Shown: positions 57,487-64,000 of the stretch, piece after piece
How the letters are laid out: each line of letters opens with the position of its first letter
How positions within the stretch are numbered: position 1 is the first letter of the stretch
Assembly: GCF_026745355.1 (NCBI RefSeq)
Contig: NC_079203.1
Span: forward strand, 4,583,362 to 4,647,361
Direction of reading: 5' to 3'
Source of the DNA: Beta vulgaris subsp. vulgaris
Lineage: Eukaryota > Streptophyta > Magnoliopsida > Caryophyllales > Amaranthaceae
DNA length: 64,000 nt
The notes under the pieces: model-generated
Told to the model about the DNA's origin: nothing
Seen by the model: the letters and a program-made list of their open reading frames with translations, nothing else
The model's database searches: none
Translations under genes and position numbers: made by a program

Positions 57487-60400
57487 TTATTAAATGGATT
57501 AAACATGTAACCCATTTATTAATTAGGTCTGGTCAAGGTTAAGTTTTTCAACTTGTTTATTAAATGGGATAAGTTGGGTTGAACGATTTTTGACTCATTT
57601 ATTGTTAGTCCAAACACAAACTCGACTCAATCTGACATGATTGTTAGCCTTAGACTTTTCATCTAATCTATTCTAGTTTGCACATGTTAAAATTTACGAA
57701 AGGTATTGTTTTGTTAATTTTTATTAATACTCTTCACATAATTATGATGATGGTGATGAATCAATTGGGTTTATCCTATCATTACCAGATATGGCGATAG
57801 TGTTGTTATTTTCTTATTTCCGTCTCAAAATTATAATAATAATGATAACTAGTATTTTGGTACGACCTTGTTGCCAATAGGTGTGGACAAAAACGGGGCT
57901 AGTAGTTCCAAGTCAGTTACAATTATCAAATATATTATAATTTATAAATTTCATAATTAATTTTAGTAGGTTTTTATAATTTTTGGGGTAGTGTAAAATT
58001 GAAAAATGGATGTTACGAAATTATAATTTTTTATAAAAAAAACTTAAAGAAATCAGGGATAAAAGTAACAATTACATGGAATTGGGACAAAAAATTGTTA
58101 TTAACTTTAATAAAAGTGTTAGAGATCAAAAACCGGTTATGTCTTTAGAGTTACATGTAATTATAAGATCTTATTATGTTTTACTTTGACGTTAAACATT
58201 GAAATTGAATTAGATTGGTGGTTAACTCTTACATTTTATTTCAAAATTCATGTGTTCAATTCATATCACAGTTCTTTTAATAGGAACGTCTTTTAGTGGA
58301 TTTCTTAGGTTATTGAAACAAACAATATTGTAAAGCTAATGATTTAGGTTTCCATTTTCCCTCTTTGCCTTTTAATCCTTTCTCCGTTGTAAACCAAACA
58401 CCCCTTACTATTTTGATATGTGATTGTAGGATTTTAGGAAAAAGAAGGTGGGAATTGAATAAATTATAGTGGAGTGTACTATGTGGATAATGAATGGGAA
58501 ACACATGTATTTTTGACAAAAATACAAGGTGTTAGTAGTAAAAATTTGGGCGGCATTTCAAGAGAGTGTATTATCATTGGGCCAATTAACCACTGACAAT
58601 TTGGTAAAAAAGAATGTCATTGGAGGTTATACAAAGAAAAGGAAAAAAGCAGGAAGACACTAATCAGTGTTGAACGTTAAAAACGTTGGGAGGATCCGAG
58701 ACCCAAAAGCAAATGAGCTCGTTAATGTTATCGTAATCTCGTTGTCATCTTAAAAAACCTACTCTTAAATGCCCGAAAACCCTTCAACATGTAAGGTTTT
58801 TCATCTTTGTCTTCTTTTAATTAATTTTTAACTAGTCATTAGGCTTGGGTTATGCATGTGTGGGTAAAAAAAAATTTCATTTATTAATAATATACTTTAA
58901 GATGATAACACTAAATATTACTTGGTCTAGTAATTAACATCTATATATATATATAAAACAAGGTTCATTTTGCTTATGTGTCAAGCCAGCATTATTCAAT
59001 GTTCACTTCGCCTACGTGTCATGCTACTATTACATCTGCCACGTGTCATCGCCAAATTCGACACTCTATTATATACAAAAATTTTGATGTCACATGGCGT
59101 GATAATTTCCTTCCAAAAAAAACTACCTTGAAATCAAACAATGATATTAGTGTGGTAAGTTTCAAACAACTGCCTAAATTATAGCTACCGGTCAAATATA
59201 ATTAAATGTTTTTTTTATTTGAAATTCAAAATTCACCCACCAAGAATTGTTATTATAGTTGCGAAAAAATAAAGGTAAAAAATGTTATTATATAAGATGT
59301 TTATGTAATCACACCCTAATATAAACTGATTGTCCAGAAAATTAAAATGTGCATTCATCCTAATTACAATTTCAATTCCAAATTCCTAAATGACAGTTAT
59401 ACTACTAATACATTAAATTAATTTTCACTAACTGTTAAAATTTAGAATCTTGATTTTTTCAATAGGTTTCTCACTCACTAACTGTAATAAATTAGAATGT
59501 TTTCTATAGATTGGCATATTCACTATTTCATTTCAACCTCATGTTATTGTTTCAAATAATTTGAATCTTGATTCTTCTCACTCACTGTTATCAATTTTAG
59601 GAATTATATGACTCATTTTAGTATTATAATTATAAGATATAACTAATTGCTAAAAACTACATGCAAACATAAAATCATGAAAATTTCATCATAATTAGTC
59701 AAAAATCATTTTTTTAAAAAAATAAACTTACCAAATAATTCCAACCTATATTGACCCATTTAGAAAATTATTTCGAACTCCATTCAATCCAACTCCTTCA
59801 CAGATTTGTGGTTTTGCATGCGGTCTTTAAATCTTCTTCACTTTGTAGATGGAATGATGTACACCTTGGTTGCATTAAGGGATTATAGTAACCATGCTTC
59901 AAATGCAAAGAACATAAAGATAATCAAAGGCTTAATTTCTTCACAAAACCCACATGCGTGAGTTTTATAACTGTTGTTGTTGCAAAAATCGATGACTTGA
60001 GAAGATAACAATTCAAAATGTTGGAGTATAATTTTGATCGATAATTTGTGGCTTTAAAGTATAAAAATGTAGCTACTTATAAATGAGAGATTGTAATTTG
60101 ATTTGCTTGAAGTCTCTAGATTTTAGAAGATGAGTAGGCGTATTTTTTGGACTTAATTTTTGGAGTGTTTTGATGGAAAATCAAAGAGGAAGAAGAATGG
60201 CGGTTGGTAATGGATAATTGTTCATAAAGAAGTTTAATATATGGTACATCAATATAAGGAAGAGGAAGAAAGAATATATTTCATTTAAGTTCCCTGAATA
60301 ATCTGAATACAAACAATTGTATAAGTTTGCTATAAAGTGTAACACCTTATAAGTAATTGTATATAAAGGTTGATATAAAGAGTTAAAAATAAAGTCTGAT

Positions 60401-61131
60401 ATCTTATTGTATAAGTTGATATTAAGGTTATATAAAAAAACAATACAATTTTTAAACATATTACTATGATTTTTATTTTTTGATGTATACATAACTAATT
60501 ATCAGGTCAAAAAATTGGTTTTTCTTTTTTGATGCATAATGTACGTACTTGATATATGATGTATGCTTTTAGATATAGTTGAAGAATATTTTTGTGGACT
60601 ATGCTACATAAGAAAAAAAATTATACGGTTAACTCATAAGAGCCCTTTATTGGATATATCTAACAGTACGACCAATCATAATTTCAGTATTAAAAATCAT
60701 ACAAGAGTTATTGACTTGGTGCTCGAAATCTAAATCCCAATTTCATAAGGAGCGTCTTAATGAAAGATATATAAATGAAATATATTGTCTATTTGATAAA
60801 TAAACTCACATGTTTTTTAAAAAAAAAATGATGGAAAACGTAATCACTCTTTACTTTGATTAAATAATATTTGATACATAGGCTTAATTATAATATTTTG
60901 GTAAATATTTATGAACTTTACAACATATTTTTGACGAAACTATCATAAAATCTTATATTTATCATTCCCATGTAATTTGCAGGGGTCAAAAACCTATACT
61001 AAAAATTTTCGATCAAATTTATTAGTAGCATATATTATGTCCACTCACACATGAGAACCATGGTATTAGGGGGACTATACTTTATTTTGTGTGTAAAGAA
61101 ATTGATATAGACATTTAAAATTGACTATAAG
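57487..61131. other. intergenic AT-rich DNA, with one possible Helitron 5' end
   Basis: At about 58944 tctatatatatatataaaac resembles a Helitron 5' end and is followed by unusual tgtgtcaagccagc, tacgtgtcatgc and cacgtgtcatcg repeats, but no CTAG 3' end was found. The remainder is AT-rich without a recognised gene; frames at 58310-58519, 58978-59184 and 60181-60492 show no domain or codon signal. Confidence 0.4.
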
Positions 61132-61320
61132 TGTAATACTCTGTATTTTTGAGAATTAATTCGTATTAATTAAGAAAATATAAAGAAGTTAATAAAAAGG
61201 ATTTAGTATTATTTACAGAATAATAAGAATATAATAATATTAATACGAGTCGGTTGTGTTAATTTCGGATTTATAAAGGTTAAACCGAGTTCACTCAATC
61301 TAGGGTTACCACTTTTAGAA

Positions 61321-61333
61321 GGCTATAAAAAGG
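61321..61333 (+). promoter_or_regulatory. TATA box of the LTR promoter
   Basis: The sequence ggctataaaaagg lies about 190 bp into the LTR and is followed by a purine-rich then pyrimidine-rich leader starting gaaaccctaaatttc. This position divides U3 from R in the LTR. The start site would be about 30 bp downstream, near 61355. Confidence 0.6.
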
Positions 61334-62644
61334 AAAGGAAGAGGAGAAAAACTTGAGAAACCCTAAATTTCTTCCTTTCCTCCTTCAGCCGTCACCTTCC
61401 TTTCCTTCTCTTTTCTCTCTCGCTGCTCTCCTCTTCCCTCTCGCTGCTCTCCTCTTCTCTGTCGCTGTTTCCTCTTTTTCTTCGTCTCTCTCTCGCCGTG
61501 TGCTGCTGTGTGAGGCTCGCGTGGGCGAGGCTTCGCGAGTCCGAGGCTGCAGGCGTGCCGGTGTGTACGAGACGAGCAAGGGACGAGGTTGCGCGGAGAG
61601 TACGTTGGTGGTGCGAGGGTGTGCGAGTCGAGGTGTTCGAGGTCTGTCGCGAGGCTCGGTTGTGCGAGAAGCTTGAAGGTTGTGCGAAGGAGTCCGTGGG
61701 TGTTCGAGGGCTTTCGCGAGGCTCGCGTTGTGCGAGAAGCTCGAAGGTTGTGTGAGTCTGCGACGGAGTTCGAGTTTGGCTGGTGCGAGGCTCGAAAGGC
61801 GCGCGATGATTGCGTGAGGCTGCTGCTGTTCGAGGCGAAGGCTGGTTCGAGCGTAGCAGTGCGGTTGCTGCGGTAGTGCGCGAGTGTGTTGCACCGTTGC
61901 CGGAAATCGGTCGCCGGAATTTGATTTCCGGCGAGCTTAACGGTATAAAACATTTTATATATTGAATATATTATATTAAGTTTAATTATAATTTATGTTT
62001 TCATAATTATGTTAAGTTATAATTAATTAATTAATAATTCAAGTTAATGAGTCATTTTATTAATCTGACTATAATTGCGGACCTGACTTTCGGACATAAT
62101 ACTGGATCGGACCTAAGAGTTTTGGACATAAGATTTTGGACATAAAACATGGTTGGACTTATAATTTAACTGTTTGGTAAAGATAGTGGACTAATGACAC
62201 TAACTAATATTAGTATGTTCACTAGCTTTGACTCATAAAAGACGTTAAACTCTTTATAATAAGAAAAGTAACGAAAATTCTTAAGCAAGGGGTTTATTAA
62301 TCGTTTACTTCGAATTATTAAACCGTATAGTCTTAGTTACGTAGTTGTTAATATTACCAACGACGTAGCACTAAAGCTTTTATTTAACGGTTTAGGTCCC
62401 AATTTCATAAGCGGAACGTTCGATTAAGACAGCGAAAATTCTCCGTTACAAGGTACGTACGCGTACCAGTTTAATCCCAAGTATTAGTATCATGATTAGG
62501 TTGCAATCTATGTTATTGGAACCTAGAAGCATGATAGGGAATGTTTGATTGATTGAGATTGTCTGGTTAGACTTTGTAATTGAAATTGATATGTTGCATG
62601 GGAATGCGTAATTCTATCGTAGTATTTCAAAGAGCATTTTTAAT

Positions 62645-62830
62645 CTATCCATAGTGTAACAAGGTTGTTACAAGAGATATGATTTGAGCATAAGAAGACA
62701 GGTAAATGATTCTATGTATCCATAGTGTAACAAGGTTGTTACAAGAGATACGATTTGAGCATTTTAATGAAGAGAACAGGTAATTGATTCTATGTATCCA
62801 TAGTGTAACAAGAGTGTTACAAGAGATACG
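62645..62830 (+). repeat. about 75-bp tandem repeat, two and a half copies, each with a TGTAACAA palindrome
   Basis: The unit includes tatccatagtgtaacaagg, ttgttacaagagatacgat, then gaacaggtaattgattcta. Each copy contains an exact or near palindrome: tgtaacaaggttgttaca at 62655-62672 and 62726-62743, and tgtaacaagagtgttaca at 62804-62821. The palindrome half resembles the terminal tgtaa/ttaca of the LTR itself. Confidence 0.85.
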
Positions 62831-63659
62831 ATATGTGGTTATGAAATGAATGGTTAATATTAAAATGAATTATGGCAATATCTTGTAGCTGGACTCCCTA
62901 CAAGTGATGAACAATGGGGGGAGTGTGGGACTTGTCCTACGCTCCTACGCAGGCCTACTGTGACGACAGTAGTGTCCTTATATTTTTGACACTCAAGTAG
63001 GCGGAAGGTTCCGTTCGATCTTGGGGGTATGCATACTAAGGTGATGGGTGTGAGACGGCTCGAAACCGTATTTGCATTTCATCTAACAGACCTAGTGTCT
63101 GTTAAGGATTCAGTAGCCCGTATGATTCTAGTAAGATGACGGTGCCCGTTCGATGCCAATTAAAGATTAAAGATTAAAGGTTAAAGGATGTAACATAGTG
63201 TAGCATCATGCTTAAGATTGTTCATGTGTGCATCATTTATGTTTACATGTATTCAATGGTTCATTACGTACTCAGCATAGCTGATTGTGTGTTATTATGT
63301 GTTTGATGAACTGCGATGAACCATTGATGCTACAATGGGGAGCAGACTAGGTGTGCTGGTGCTGCTGCATAATCTCGAGCATACGGGGACTAGGCTTGGG
63401 TATTTACATTTAAAGCATTTTGAAATAAGTATTATTGGTTTTTCTAAGACTTATATATGGTTTGTGGTTTGAATGAAAGGGGTCATTGATGATTCCCGAG
63501 TTGTATTTATATTTTAATTCCGCTGCATTTTAGTTTTCAAGTTAATGTTTTAAGTTATCGTTAACCTTATTATGCCTTGCGTTCCATCGCGGCGGTAACG
63601 CCCCGAGGTCGACGCGACGCAGCAGTGTGGCGCGCGTGGATTTGGGGGTGTTACAAAAC

Positions 63660-63672
63660 TGGTATCAGAGCC
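63660..63672 (+). other. primer-binding site (tRNA-iMet)
   Basis: The sequence tggtatcagagcc lies four bases after the LTR end and is complementary to the 3' end of plant initiator methionine tRNA, the usual primer of plant LTR retrotransposons. It confirms that the LTR to its left is the 5' LTR and that the element reads rightward. Confidence 0.92.
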
Positions 63673-64000
63673 GAAGGCTCTGAATTTCAAAGACGTTTTA
63701 AAAACGATTTCAAAATGGGTAGTATGGGATAGGAGCATATAGAACATATTATGTTATGTGCATTAAGTCATAGGAATGATTGCAAATGTGATTTCGTTTC
63801 GTGTCTTGAACTCGAATGTGTTGTTTGATTGTTCAATTGAAGTTGCGAACGATTCTTGCAATATTCAAATATGAATAGGTTAAGAGGATGTACAAGGATG
63901 TTTCGAAAATGGTGTTGAGCTAAAACCTTATTTTTGCGACAAAACTATTTATTTGATTGAAACGATCGTTTTATCTCTTAAATACATATATATATATACA
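63673..64000 (+). other. untranslated leader between PBS and gag
   Basis: About 330 bp follow the primer-binding site with no gag start recognised before the window edge. A short tatatatata run lies at 63987-63999. Confidence 0.55.

Larger units (their letters stand above)
61132..63655 (+). mobile_element. 5' LTR of an LTR retrotransposon (body beyond the window)
   Basis: The LTR starts tgtaatactctg and ends gggggtgttaca (2,524 bp), and is followed directly by a primer-binding site. It carries a TATA box (ggctataaaaagg, 61321-61333) followed by a transcribed-type leader. A GC-rich region of gtgcgaggctcg motifs (61500-61880) follows, with open frames on both strands that are compositional. 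Termini match the solo LTR at 6328-8154. Superfamily is likely Ty3/gypsy from the terminal pattern and size, but no gag or pol is in view to prove it. Confidence 0.82.

Noticed and set aside
58944..59170. Possible second Helitron 5' end (tctatatatatatataaaac)
   Set aside because: No hairpin plus CTAG terminus was found within several kilobases, so it cannot be bounded.
61353..61953. Long open frames on both strands in the GC-rich part of the LTR (up to 196 codons)
   Set aside because: They overlap on opposite strands, are low-complexity (arginine/serine or repeats of the gcgaggctcg motif), and lie inside an LTR. GC-rich composition with few stop codons explains them.
1..64000. CRISPR arrays, operons, ribosome binding sites, bacterial-type terminators
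   Set aside because: The window is a plant nuclear sequence with spliced genes; tandem repeats seen have no regular spacer structure.

Overview
This is an intron-rich, AT-rich flowering-plant (dicot) nuclear window. Evidence for a plant is a cytosolic glyoxalase II gene with GT-AG introns, a MIR319 hairpin, FAR1/MuDR/Ulp1 transposon genes, and CACTA, hAT, Stowaway, Tourist, Helitron, SINE and Ty3/gypsy-type elements. The repeat style recalls Amaranthaceae/Chenopodiaceae, but this is an impression and was not tested.

Only two loci look like intact host genes. The first is a seven-exon glyoxalase II gene (27653-38009, +), whose exons sum to exactly 259 codons including the stop. The second is a microRNA gene of the miR319 family (hairpin 50974-51181, +) with a long leader and a plausible TATA box near 48740. 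Everything else recognisable is mobile DNA or its debris.

Region 1-2340 holds MITE, SINE and Helitron fragments. Region 2340-27530 is a transposon-in-transposon complex. Two decayed convergent genes, a FAR1-type MULE transposase (+, 2762-9034) and a Ulp1-like protease (-, 27253-18731), suggest one large Kaonashi-like Mutator element. Insertions inside it are: a solo LTR (6328-8154, TSD TAGAT); a second MULE (9363-18244) carrying a GRF zinc-finger gene and an internally deleted MuDR transposase; within that MULE a CACTA element (10826-14768, TSD CAT) that holds a U-box gene fragment; and a small GC-rich MULE (17327-18206) in its right TIR. The complex stops about 120 bp before the glyoxalase start codon.

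Region 38010-48700 is intergenic. It contains a fold-back, Stowaway, hAT and Tourist elements, a poly(T)-only retroinsertion with perfect 14-bp target duplications, and a hAT element with an 8-bp TSD that carries a decayed PPR gene fragment. Region 48700-52000 is the MIR319 locus. Region 52000-61131 has no recognisable gene but contains a probable hAT-like element split by a solo LTR. The window ends in the 5' LTR (61132-63655) and tRNA-iMet primer-binding site of an LTR retrotransposon whose body lies beyond the edge.

All calls are by eye from sequence; no alignment or database search was run. TSD and TIR statements are direct readings. Family names rest on motif recognition.
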